NCBI GenBank assembly: GCA_002315935.1
Contig: DCII01000019.1
Coordinates: forward strand, 1-6,036
Direction: 5' to 3'
Length of the DNA: 6,036 nucleotides
DNA from: Ruminococcaceae bacterium UBA1730
GTDB taxonomy: Bacteria; Bacillota; Clostridia; Oscillospirales; Acutalibacteraceae
Both the position numbers and the translations under genes were made by a program. The notes under the pieces are model-generated. The model was not told where the DNA came from. It saw nothing but the letters and a program-made list of their open reading frames with translations, and made no database searches. This document shows positions 1 to 6,006 of the stretch, piece by piece (position 1 is the stretch's first letter; each line of letters opens with the position of its first letter).

Positions 1-19
1 ACAATAAATGAAATCAGTG

Positions 20-37
20 TATAATATCTGTATTATA
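20..37. promoter_or_regulatory. Palindrome over the argF -10, candidate operator
   Basis: The 18-nt sequence TATAATATCTGTATTATA is a perfect inverted repeat of two 7-nt arms around a TCTG centre, and it overlaps the -10 box. ArgR operators (ARG boxes) are 18-bp AT-rich palindromes that often overlap the -10 or start site of arginine biosynthesis genes. Size, symmetry and position therefore fit an ArgR site, but the bases do not match the E. coli or Bacillus consensus well. AT-rich promoters can form such symmetry by chance. Confidence 0.3.
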
Positions 38-50
38 TTCGAAACGGAGA
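20..50 (+). promoter_or_regulatory. argF promoter -10 and RBS
   Basis: A perfect TATAAT lies at 20-25, which would place the transcription start near 31-33 and leave a leader of about 25 nt. The matching -35 would fall at or before position 2, so it is mostly outside the window and cannot be judged. A GGAGA Shine-Dalgarno at 46-50 sits 7 nt before the ATG at 58 and fixes that start. The -10 is a sequence match only. Confidence 0.55.
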
Positions 51-57
51 TTTAATT

Positions 58-1041
58 ATGGCACTCAAAGGAAAAAACTTTCTTAAGCTTCTTGATTTTA
101 CTCCCGAAGAAATCAAAGAGCTTCTCGACCTTGCGGCCGAGCTTAAGGAAAAAAAGAAAAAGGGCATTCCACACAGAATGTTTGAGGGCAAAAATATTGC
201 TCTGATTTTTGAAAAGACAAGCACAAGAACCCGTTGTTCGTTTGAGGTTGCCGCCGCAGACCTCGGAATGCATCCTGTTTATCTTGACCCGAAAAGCTCA
301 CAGATAGGCAAGAAGGAGAGCATTGCCGATACCGCCCGTGTTCTCGGCAGAATGTTTGACGGCATAGAATACAGAGGCTTCGGTCAGGAAATCGTTGAAG
401 CTCTTGCGGAATATTCGGGCGTAAGAGTCTGGAACGGTCTTACGGATGAGTATCATCCGACACAGATTCTTGCGGATTTTCTCACAATCATTGAGCATTT
501 CGGCTCTCTTGACGGAATAAAGCTTGTTTATATGGGCGACGCAAGATTTAATATGGGCAATTCTCTCATGGTCGGATGTGCAAAAATGGGAATGCACTTT
601 GTTGCCTGTGCTCCGAAAAAATATTTCCCGAATGCTCAGCTTATTGCAGAATGCGAAGCGGTTGCAAAGGAGACGGGTGCGGTTCTTGAATTCATCGAAG
701 ACCCTGAAACAGCCGTTGCAGATGCGGATGTAATTTATACCGATGTCTGGGTTTCAATGGGCGAACCCGAAGAAATCTGGAAGGAGCGTATTGATGACCT
801 CATGCCTTATCAGGTCAACGCAAAGCTCATGAAAGCCGCAGGAGAAAAATGTAAATTTATGCACTGCCTTCCTGCATATCATGACCTTAACACAGAGGTC
901 GGAAGAGCTATCAAGGAAAAATTCGGTCTTGATGCAATTGAAGTTACCGATGATGTTTTCGAAGGTCCGCAGTCGATAGTTTTTGATGAAGCGGAAAACA
1001 GAATGCACACAATCAAGGCAGTCATGGCGGCAACGCTCTGA
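58..1041 (+). CDS. argF: Ornithine carbamoyltransferase (anabolic type likely)
   Basis: Cytosolic enzyme that joins carbamoyl phosphate and L-ornithine to give citrulline, the sixth step of arginine biosynthesis. The 327-residue length is close to the usual 300-335. Visible motifs are the carbamoyl-phosphate loop STRTR at residues 55-59, HPTQ at 133-136, the ornithine-side D229 with the SMG loop at 233-235, and HCLP at 269-272, which carries the catalytic cysteine. SMG plus HCLP separates it from aspartate carbamoyltransferase. The gene stands alone: no other arg gene is present and a strong terminator follows directly. Without arcA or arcC nearby, a catabolic arginine-deiminase role is less likely, but argF and arcB products cannot be told apart reliably from sequence. 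The reading frame is intact. Confidence 0.96.
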   Translation: MALKGKNFLKLLDFTPEEIKELLDLAAELKEKKKKGIPHRMFEGKNIALIFEKTSTRTRCSFEVAAADLGMHPVYLDPKSSQIGKKESIADTARVLGRMFDGIEYRGFGQEIVEALAEYSGVRVWNGLTDEYHPTQILADFLTIIEHFGSLDGIKLVYMGDARFNMGNSLMVGCAKMGMHFVACAPKKYFPNAQLIAECEAVAKETGAVLEFIEDPETAVADADVIYTDVWVSMGEPEEIWKERIDDLMPYQVNAKLMKAAGEKCKFMHCLPAYHDLNTEVGRAIKEKFGLDAIEVTDDVFEGPQSIVFDEAENRMHTIKAVMAATL

Positions 1042-1054
1042 TTAGCAAAAAATC

Positions 1055-1103
1055 AAAGAGCTTTAAGCTTCTATCGGAAATCACGATAGACTTAAAGCTC
1101 TTT
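1055..1103. terminator. Bidirectional intrinsic terminator between convergent genes
   Basis: Arms 1055-1067 and 1091-1103 pair perfectly over 13 bp. After a 2-nt bulge (1068-1069), 1070-1076 pairs with 1084-1090 over 7 bp and closes a 7-nt loop. On the plus strand the stem ends in a T-run (1101-1105), serving argF, whose stop is only 13 nt upstream. On the minus strand it is followed by TTTGATTTTTTGCT (complement of 1044-1057), serving the gene that ends at 1147. The structure and its convergent setting make a shared terminator very likely. Confidence 0.88.
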
Positions 1104-1146
1104 TTGCTATTGCTGTCTTTATTTTTGTGCTGTAACCCTCTGATTC

Positions 1147-1992
1147 TTATTTTGCGAACAGACCTTCGAGGAATTCAACTGCTCCTCTGATGTCCTTTGC
1201 AGGGTCATCGCCGACTTCTCTTTCGATTGTGAGGAAGCCGTTATATCCGATGTCTTCAAGAGCATTGAGATATTTCTCCCAGGGAACGCTTCCTTCGCCG
1301 AGAGGAACCTCAATGAATGAAGTGCCTGTTACAAGGGGTTCCTTTTTAACTCCGTAAACATATTCGGGGTCCTTGTAGAAAAGCTGTTTGCCGTCTTTGG
1401 CATGAGTATGAACGATATAATCTTTAAGGTTATAAACTGCACCTGCGGGGTCATCGCCTGTTACCATAACGAGGTTTGCAGGGTCAAGATTTACGCCGAC
1501 ACCTGTTGAACCGAGTGAATCAAGGAATTCCTTGAGAACTGCCGATGTTTCGGGACCTGTTTCAATTGCAAAATGAGCACCGATGCTGTCAGCATATCTT
1601 GAAAGCTCGAAGCAGGCTTCCTGCATGATGCCGTATCTGTCAATTTTTTTGTCTGTGGGAACAACGCCGATGTGAGTTGTAACAACATCTGTTCCGAGCT
1701 CTTTCGCAAGGTCAAGAATTCTCTTTGATTTTTCGATTCTTGCAGGGTTTTCGTCTTTATGACCGAAGCCGCCGCCGAGGTCTCCGCAGAGAGCGGATAT
1801 AACAAGACCGTTATCGGCAACGAGCTTTTTAAATTCGGAAATCTTCGTTGCATTCATGTTTTCGGGAGCCATTTCTCCTCTTGTTGCATAAACCTGAATG
1901 CCCTGTGCACCGATTTCGGCGGCTTTTTTGACTGCTGAGGGAATATCTGTGCGGAAACTGTCGATTATAACACCGATGGGAAACTTTTTCAT
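1147..1992 (-). CDS. Sugar phosphate isomerase/epimerase family protein (xylose-isomerase-like TIM barrel)
   Basis: This 281-residue protein belongs to the AP-endonuclease-2/xylose-isomerase-like TIM-barrel superfamily (IolE, Hyi and tagatose/psicose 3-epimerase relatives). Members isomerise, epimerise or dehydrate sugars using a divalent metal. The expected metal ligands can be placed at E144 (IETGPE), D170 (NLDPANL), H197 (HTHAKD) and E257 (TIERE), with a supporting H107 (THIG). There is no signal peptide or membrane segment, so it should be cytosolic. The ATG at 1992 follows AGGAGG (complement of 2000-2005) by 7 nt. It is a single-gene unit with its own promoter, diverging from nagB and converging on argF. 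The substrate cannot be read from the sequence; no sugar kinase, dehydrogenase or transporter lies beside it. The family assignment is firm and the specific reaction is unknown. Confidence 0.92.
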   Translation of the reverse strand: MKKFPIGVIIDSFRTDIPSAVKKAAEIGAQGIQVYATRGEMAPENMNATKISEFKKLVADNGLVISALCGDLGGGFGHKDENPARIEKSKRILDLAKELGTDVVTTHIGVVPTDKKIDRYGIMQEACFELSRYADSIGAHFAIETGPETSAVLKEFLDSLGSTGVGVNLDPANLVMVTGDDPAGAVYNLKDYIVHTHAKDGKQLFYKDPEYVYGVKKEPLVTGTSFIEVPLGEGSVPWEKYLNALEDIGYNGFLTIEREVGDDPAKDIRGAVEFLEGLFAK

Positions 1993-2023
1993 GGGAAAAC
2001 CTCCTGTATAGAATTACAGTATT

Positions 2024-2052
2024 ACTATATCAAACAATAAGCGGATTTACAA
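2024..2052 (-). promoter_or_regulatory. Promoter of the TIM-barrel isomerase gene
   Basis: Read on the minus strand, TTGTAA (complement of 2047-2052) and TATAGT (complement of 2024-2029) are separated by exactly 17 nt, a good housekeeping sigma-factor match. Transcription would begin near 2016-2018, giving a leader of about 25 nt that contains the AGGAGG Shine-Dalgarno. An 8-T tract at 2054-2061 lies just upstream of the -35 and may act like an A-tract or UP-type element. Confidence 0.6.
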
Positions 2053-2070
2053 GTTTTTTTTGCATTTAAC

Positions 2071-2112
2071 TTTACTTTTTCTGCATATTGGTATATAGTA
2101 TATGAGTATAAT
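2071..2112 (+). promoter_or_regulatory. Promoter region of the nagB-metG-tatD cluster
   Basis: TTTACT at 2071-2076 and TATAGT at 2094-2099 are spaced by 17 nt and form the best candidate. A perfect TATAAT at 2107-2112 is an alternative or second -10 but lacks a recognisable -35 at the right distance. Either choice leaves a leader of roughly 75-90 nt before nagB. This promoter would serve all genes to the right, because no other promoter or terminator is apparent up to the window end. Confidence 0.45.
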
Positions 2113-2120
2113 TATATGCA
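2082..2120. promoter_or_regulatory. Inverted repeat and GTATA repeats spanning the nagB promoter, candidate operator
   Basis: TGCATAT at 2082-2088 is matched by its reverse complement ATATGCA at 2114-2120, bracketing the -10 candidates. Between them GTATA occurs three times, starting at 2091, 2098 and 2106. ATTGGTATA at 2087-2095 resembles one half of the NagR/YvoA (GntR/HutC family) dre sites known upstream of nag genes in Bacillus, but no matching right half follows. The repeats are directly visible; a regulator is only inferred, and AT-rich promoters readily give such symmetry. Confidence 0.25.
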
Positions 2121-2127
2121 AGAGAAT

Positions 2128-2148
2128 GATGAAGTCAAATATTTCATC
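2128..2148 (+). other. Small inverted repeat in the nagB leader
   Basis: GATGAA at 2128-2133 and TTCATC at 2143-2148 can form a 6-bp stem with a 9-nt loop in the leader RNA. No T-run follows, so it is not an attenuator-type terminator. It could be a weak leader hairpin, a protein site, or chance. Confidence 0.2.
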
Positions 2149-2196
2149 GGATGCAAACAGAGGAATAATTATTGAATAAGATTAGGAGATATTTTT

Positions 2197-2916
2197 ATGG
2201 AAATCAGAATTCTTAAAAACGAAGCGGAAATCGGTGCAGCAGCAGGCAAACTCTATGTTGATTATATCAACGCAAATCCCGATTGTGTTCTCGGTTTCGC
2301 AACAGGTGCAACACCTGTTCCCACCTATAATTTCCTTGTTGATGAATACAACAAGGGCAATGTTTCATTCAAGGGTGTAAAGACCTTTAACCTTGATGAA
2401 TATTGTGACCTTCCCAAGAATCATAAGAACAGCTATTTCACCTTCATGCAGGAAAACCTTTTCTCAAGGGTTGACCTTAATCAGAATAATGTTGATTTTC
2501 TTGACGGCAATGCAGACCCCGAAACAGAAAGCAAGAGATATGCTGAAGCTATCAAGGCAAAGGGCGGAATTGACATTCAGCTTCTCGGCATCGGCAGAAA
2601 CGGTCATATAGCTTTCAACGAGCCTTCGGATAAGTTCACTGATGAAGCATGGAAGGTAACTCTTACCCAGTCAACAATTGATGCTAACTCAATCTATTTT
2701 GACGATATTCCCATGCCTCACTATGCAATGACAATGGGTATCGGCTCAATTATGAGATCGAAGAAAATTATTCTTATCGCAACAGGCTCTTCAAAGGCTG
2801 AAGCAGTAAAAAATATGATTAAAGGCGAAGTTACTCCGCAGTGTCCGGCATCAGTTCTTCAGCAGCATGATGATGTTGTTGTATTCCTTGACGAGGCGGC
2901 GGCAGCTCTCCTTTAA
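2197..2916 (+). CDS. nagB: Glucosamine-6-phosphate deaminase
   Basis: Converts glucosamine 6-phosphate to fructose 6-phosphate and ammonia, feeding amino sugars from cell-wall or host glycans into glycolysis in the cytosol. Motifs are the phosphate-binding GFATGATPVPTY at residues 33-44, FNLDEY with the proton-abstracting D67 (equivalent to E. coli D72), and GIGRNGHIAFNEP at 131-143 with the ring-opening H137 and E142. The residue two before the histidine is N135 where E. coli has D141, a substitution also found in Firmicutes enzymes. At 239 residues it lacks the C-terminal extension of the 266-residue allosteric E. coli enzyme and matches the short Bacillus type. AGGAGA at 2184-2189 lies 7 nt before the ATG. 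nagA is not adjacent; the next gene, metG, starts 19 nt downstream. Confidence 0.96.
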   Translation: MEIRILKNEAEIGAAAGKLYVDYINANPDCVLGFATGATPVPTYNFLVDEYNKGNVSFKGVKTFNLDEYCDLPKNHKNSYFTFMQENLFSRVDLNQNNVDFLDGNADPETESKRYAEAIKAKGGIDIQLLGIGRNGHIAFNEPSDKFTDEAWKVTLTQSTIDANSIYFDDIPMPHYAMTMGIGSIMRSKKIILIATGSSKAEAVKNMIKGEVTPQCPASVLQQHDDVVVFLDEAAAALL

Positions 2917-2935
2917 TTTCACGAGGTAAAAAACA

Positions 2936-4870
2936 ATGGATAATAAAAAGTTTTATATAACCACTCCGATATATTATCCTTCGGATAAGCTCCATATCGG
3001 TCATACTTATTCTACCGTTGCCGCTGATGCAATGGCAAGATATAAGAGAGCAAGAGGGTTTGAAACATTCTTCCTCACGGGCACTGACGAGCACGGTCAG
3101 AAGATTGAGGATAAGGCAAAGGATGCAGGTGTAACTCCGAAGGAGTATGTTGATAACATCGTTGCAGGCATCAAAGACCTCTGGAAGCTCATGAACATCA
3201 GCAATGATAAGTTCATCAGAACAACCGATGAATATCACGAAAAGGCAGTTCAGAAAATTTTTCAGAAGATGTATGACAAGGGCGACATCTATAAAGGCTC
3301 TTATGAAGGCCTTTACTGCAAGCCCTGCGAATCATTCTGGACCGAAACTCAGGCTGTTGACGGCAAATGCCCCGATTGCGGCAGACCCGTTATCAAGGCA
3401 AGCGAAGAGGCTTATTTCTTCAAGCTTTCAAATTATGCCGACAGACTTCTTAAATATTATGAAGACCATCCCGGTTTTATTGAACCCGTCAGCCGTCAGA
3501 ATGAGATGGTTAATAATTTCATAAAGCCCGGTCTTCAGGATCTCTGCATTTCACGTTCATCATTCAAATGGGGCATTCAGGTTCCCGTTAACCCGGAGCA
3601 CGTTATCTATGTTTGGCTTGATGCACTCACCAACTATATCACCGCTCTCGGCTATGGCTCGGATGATGAAGCTCTCTATGAGAAATTCTGGCCCGCCGAT
3701 GTTCACCTTATCGGCAAGGACATCATCAGATTCCATACCATTTACTGGCCTGCATTCCTTATGTCGCTTGAGCTTCCTCTTCCCGAGAAGGTTTACGGCC
3801 ATGGCTGGGTTCTTCTTGAAGGCGGCAAGATGAGCAAATCAAAGGGCAATGTTGTTGACCCTGTTATCCTTGCCGAAAGATACGGCGTTGATGCTCTTCG
3901 CTATTATCTTCTGCGTGAAATTGCATTCGGTTCAGACGGCGTTTTCTCAAATGAAAACCTCATCAACCGCATCAATTCAGACCTTGCGAATGACCTCGGA
4001 AACCTTGTTTCAAGAACCGTTTCGATGGTTGAAAAGTATTTCGGCGGCAGCATTCCGGAGGAGCGTGAGGCAGGGGAATTTGATGCAGACCTCAAGGCTC
4101 TTGCCGCAGAAACCAAGGAGAAGGCAGAAGCAAATCTCGATTCTCTCAATTTCTCGGTTGCTCTCACTGAAATATGGAAATTCATTTCAAGAACAAACAA
4201 ATATATTGATGAAACCGCTCCATGGGCTCTTGCAAAGGACGAAGCCAACAAGGCAAGACTTGCCGAGGTTATGTATAATCTTTGCGAAAGCATCAGAATA
4301 ATTTCCGTTTTTGTTGCTCCATTTATGCCCGATACGGCTGTTGAAATCAGAAAACAGCTCGGTCTTGAGGAATGCAATGATTGGGATGAATGCGGAATTT
4401 TCGGCAAGCAGGTAAGCTATACGGTCAATAAGGGTGCGATTATCTTTCCGAGAATCGACCTTGAAAAGGAGCTTGCAGAGCTTGAAGAAGCTCAGAAGCC
4501 TGCCGAGCCGGCTAACCCTCTCAAGGAAGAAATTGAAGGTGTTGCAAAAATCGGCATTGATGATTTTGCAAAGGTTGACCTTCGTGTTGCAAGGATTGTT
4601 GACTGCGTTCCCGTCAAGAAGGCGAAGAAGCTTCTTCAGCTTACTCTTGATGACGGCACGGGCACACCCAGAACAGTTGCTTCGGGCATAGCTAAATACT
4701 ATCAGCCTGATGAGCTTATCGGCAAGAGCATTATTCTTGTTTCAAATCTCAAGCCTGCCGTTCTCTGCGGAGTTGAGAGCTGCGGAATGATTCTTGCCGC
4801 CGATGCTCCCGAGGATGATGTTAAGGTTATCTTTGTTGACGGCGTTCCCGCAGGAAGTAAGGTAAGATAA
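2936..4870 (+). CDS. metG: Methionyl-tRNA synthetase with C-terminal tRNA-binding domain
   Basis: Class I synthetase that activates methionine with ATP and charges initiator and elongator tRNA-Met. The Rossmann catalytic core carries HIGH at residues 20-23 and KMSKS at 298-302. An inserted zinc knuckle has C128, C131, C145 and C148 (CxxC-x13-CxxC). The helical anticodon-binding domain includes NKYIDETAPW at 421-430, where N421 and W430 are the expected CAU-reading positions. A charged, proline-containing linker (about 505-535) leads to an EMAP/Trbp111-like OB-fold from about 541 to 644, which aids tRNA binding and dimerisation. The 644-residue length is normal for this architecture. GAGGT at 2923-2927 sets the ATG start. 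It is packed between nagB (19 nt) and tatD (1 nt). No T-box leader is present, so expression probably follows the nagB promoter. Confidence 0.98.
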   Translation: MDNKKFYITTPIYYPSDKLHIGHTYSTVAADAMARYKRARGFETFFLTGTDEHGQKIEDKAKDAGVTPKEYVDNIVAGIKDLWKLMNISNDKFIRTTDEYHEKAVQKIFQKMYDKGDIYKGSYEGLYCKPCESFWTETQAVDGKCPDCGRPVIKASEEAYFFKLSNYADRLLKYYEDHPGFIEPVSRQNEMVNNFIKPGLQDLCISRSSFKWGIQVPVNPEHVIYVWLDALTNYITALGYGSDDEALYEKFWPADVHLIGKDIIRFHTIYWPAFLMSLELPLPEKVYGHGWVLLEGGKMSKSKGNVVDPVILAERYGVDALRYYLLREIAFGSDGVFSNENLINRINSDLANDLGNLVSRTVSMVEKYFGGSIPEEREAGEFDADLKALAAETKEKAEANLDSLNFSVALTEIWKFISRTNKYIDETAPWALAKDEANKARLAEVMYNLCESIRIISVFVAPFMPDTAVEIRKQLGLEECNDWDECGIFGKQVSYTVNKGAIIFPRIDLEKELAELEEAQKPAEPANPLKEEIEGVAKIGIDDFAKVDLRVARIVDCVPVKKAKKLLQLTLDDGTGTPRTVASGIAKYYQPDELIGKSIILVSNLKPAVLCGVESCGMILAADAPEDDVKVIFVDGVPAGSKVR

Positions 4871-4871
4871 A

Positions 4872-5639
4872 ATGAATAATATCTTTGACAGTCATGCTCA
4901 TTATGACAGCAGTGCATTTGATGATGACCGCAAAGAGCTTGTAAGCGCCCTGCCCTCGCAGGGCGTTTGCGGTGTTATCAACTGTGCAAGCGACCTTGAA
5001 TCCTGTGCAACATCTCTTGCTCTTGCGGAGGAATATTCGTTCATTTATGCCGCCTGCGGAGTTCATCCCGAAGAAATCGAAAAATGCGGCAAAGACTGGC
5101 TTGAAAAAGTTAAAGCATATTGTAAACATAAGAAATGTGTTGCAGTAGGTGAAATAGGACTTGATTATCACTATGTTCCAGAAACCCGTGAACAGCAGAT
5201 GGATTTTTTTGAAAAGCAGATTATTCTTGCCAATGAGCTTGATTTGCCTGTTATTGTTCATGACAGGGAAGCTCATGAGGACACAATGAATATTCTGAAA
5301 AAGCACAGACCCAAAGGTGTTCTGCATTGCTTTTCGGGTTCGGTTGAAATGGCAAATGAGGTTTTGAAAATCGGAATGTATATTGGTCTCGGCGGAGCGG
5401 CAACATTTAAGAATGCGAGAAAACCGCTTGAGGTTGCCGCAATGATTCCCGACGACAGATTGCTGATTGAAACCGATTGCCCGTATATGACACCGGTTCC
5501 GTTTAGGGGTCACAGAAACGATTCGTCGCTCATTCCATATACCGCAGAGGTTCTTGCGGCGGCAAGAAATACCGATGCACAGAGCATTCTCAATCAGACA
5601 AGAGATAACGCAAACACATTGTTCAACATATTGTTATAA
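4872..5639 (+). CDS. tatD: TatD family metal-dependent hydrolase (DNase)
   Basis: TIM-barrel metallohydrolase; characterised homologues are 3'-5' exonucleases on single-stranded DNA or RNA, and roles in DNA repair and DNA degradation have been reported. The 255-residue length is typical. Metal-site residues are visible: H8 and H10 in DSHAH (6-10), E94 in GEIGLDYH, H130 in HDREAH, H152 in LHCFSG, and D202 in ETDCPY, followed by the family's RGHRN segment. The start ATG lies one base after the metG stop, and its likely Shine-Dalgarno AAGGT (4859-4863) is inside the end of metG, which suggests translational coupling. The metG-tatD order is common in Firmicutes. The exact substrate in this organism is not known. 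It is not linked to Tat protein export despite the name. Confidence 0.95.
   Translation: MNNIFDSHAHYDSSAFDDDRKELVSALPSQGVCGVINCASDLESCATSLALAEEYSFIYAACGVHPEEIEKCGKDWLEKVKAYCKHKKCVAVGEIGLDYHYVPETREQQMDFFEKQIILANELDLPVIVHDREAHEDTMNILKKHRPKGVLHCFSGSVEMANEVLKIGMYIGLGGAATFKNARKPLEVAAMIPDDRLLIETDCPYMTPVPFRGHRNDSSLIPYTAEVLAAARNTDAQSILNQTRDNANTLFNILL
4943..4968 (+). other. GC-rich hairpin inside the tatD coding region
   Basis: CGCCCTG at 4946-4952 and CAGGGCG at 4959-4965 pair perfectly around a 6-nt loop. Three more pairs, including one G-U, extend the stem to 10 bp. It lies about 75 nt into tatD and encodes part of helix 1 (residues about 24-33). The run after it is only TTT, so it is not a convincing terminator. 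It may slow or process the mRNA, or be incidental. Confidence 0.35.
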
Positions 5640-5655
5640 ATCGGAGATGATATAA

Positions 5656-6006
5656 ATGGTTCAGGTTGCGGCGGCACTTATATGGAAGGGCGACAGGTTT
5701 ATGATTTGTCAGAGACCGACTAATAAAACGAGGGCACTTGAATGGGAATTTGTCGGCGGTAAGCAGGAAAAGGGCGAAACTCTTGAGCAGACTCTTAAAA
5801 GGGAATGTATGGAGGAAATCGGTGTGTCTGTTAAGGTGGATGATATTTTCATGGAGCTTGACCACACATATCCCGACATAACAATTCATTTAACTCTTTT
5901 TAATGCCGAAATCGAAAGTGGCGAACCACAGATGCTTGAACATAATGATATTAAGGAAACGCTGAATAAATGCGTCGTCGCATCTTTTCGGTCTGTTTTG
6001 GTGTGA
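5656..6006 (+). CDS. MutT-like Nudix hydrolase, C-terminus apparently replaced
   Basis: Resembles the small (deoxy)nucleoside triphosphate pyrophosphohydrolases related to MutT and E. coli NudG, which hydrolyse damaged or non-canonical NTPs such as 8-oxo-dGTP. The Nudix box Gx5Ex7REUxEExGU is complete at residues 35-57: G35, E41, R49, E50, E53, E54, G56. ALEWEFVGGK just before it and LEHNDIK at 94-100 are also typical. Relatives usually run to about 128-135 residues, with HNDI[K/R]W followed by a segment ending near Y.FCPAD..IL. Here the tryptophan and that helix are absent, and an unrelated 16-residue tail (101-116) ends at TGA 6004-6006. I infer that an insertion at about 5955 has replaced the 3' end. 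Catalytic residues remain, but the last helix is lost, so folding and activity are uncertain; it may be a recent pseudogene. GGAGAT at 5643-5648 lies 7 nt before the ATG, and the gap from tatD is 16 nt. Confidence 0.8.
   Translation: MVQVAAALIWKGDRFMICQRPTNKTRALEWEFVGGKQEKGETLEQTLKRECMEEIGVSVKVDDIFMELDHTYPDITIHLTLFNAEIESGEPQMLEHNDIKETLNKCVVASFRSVLV

Noticed and set aside
1491..1853. Minus-strand alternative frame (120 codons) inside the TIM-barrel gene
   Set aside because: The main frame carries all conserved metal-site residues and a strong RBS; this one has neither.
1993..2196. T-box, SAM or glmS-type RNA ahead of nagB/metG
   Set aside because: There is no T-box sequence, no stem-loop followed by a T-run, and no recognisable riboswitch core. 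The leader is short and AT-rich with only one weak stem.
3849..4301. Plus-strand +1-shifted open frame (150 codons) inside metG
   Set aside because: Ser/Arg/Leu-rich out-of-frame translation with no family features. The metG frame is continuous, so it does not indicate a frameshift.
3904..4407. Minus-strand open frame (167 codons) inside metG
   Set aside because: Low-complexity Ser/Arg/Ala/Leu-rich translation typical of the complement of a coding gene; metG is intact over this stretch.
4827..5513. Long minus-strand open frame (228 codons) opposite tatD
   Set aside because: It lies antisense to a clearly conserved tatD with all metal ligands, its translation resembles no family I recognise, and no suitable RBS or promoter context was evident. 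It is a shadow frame.
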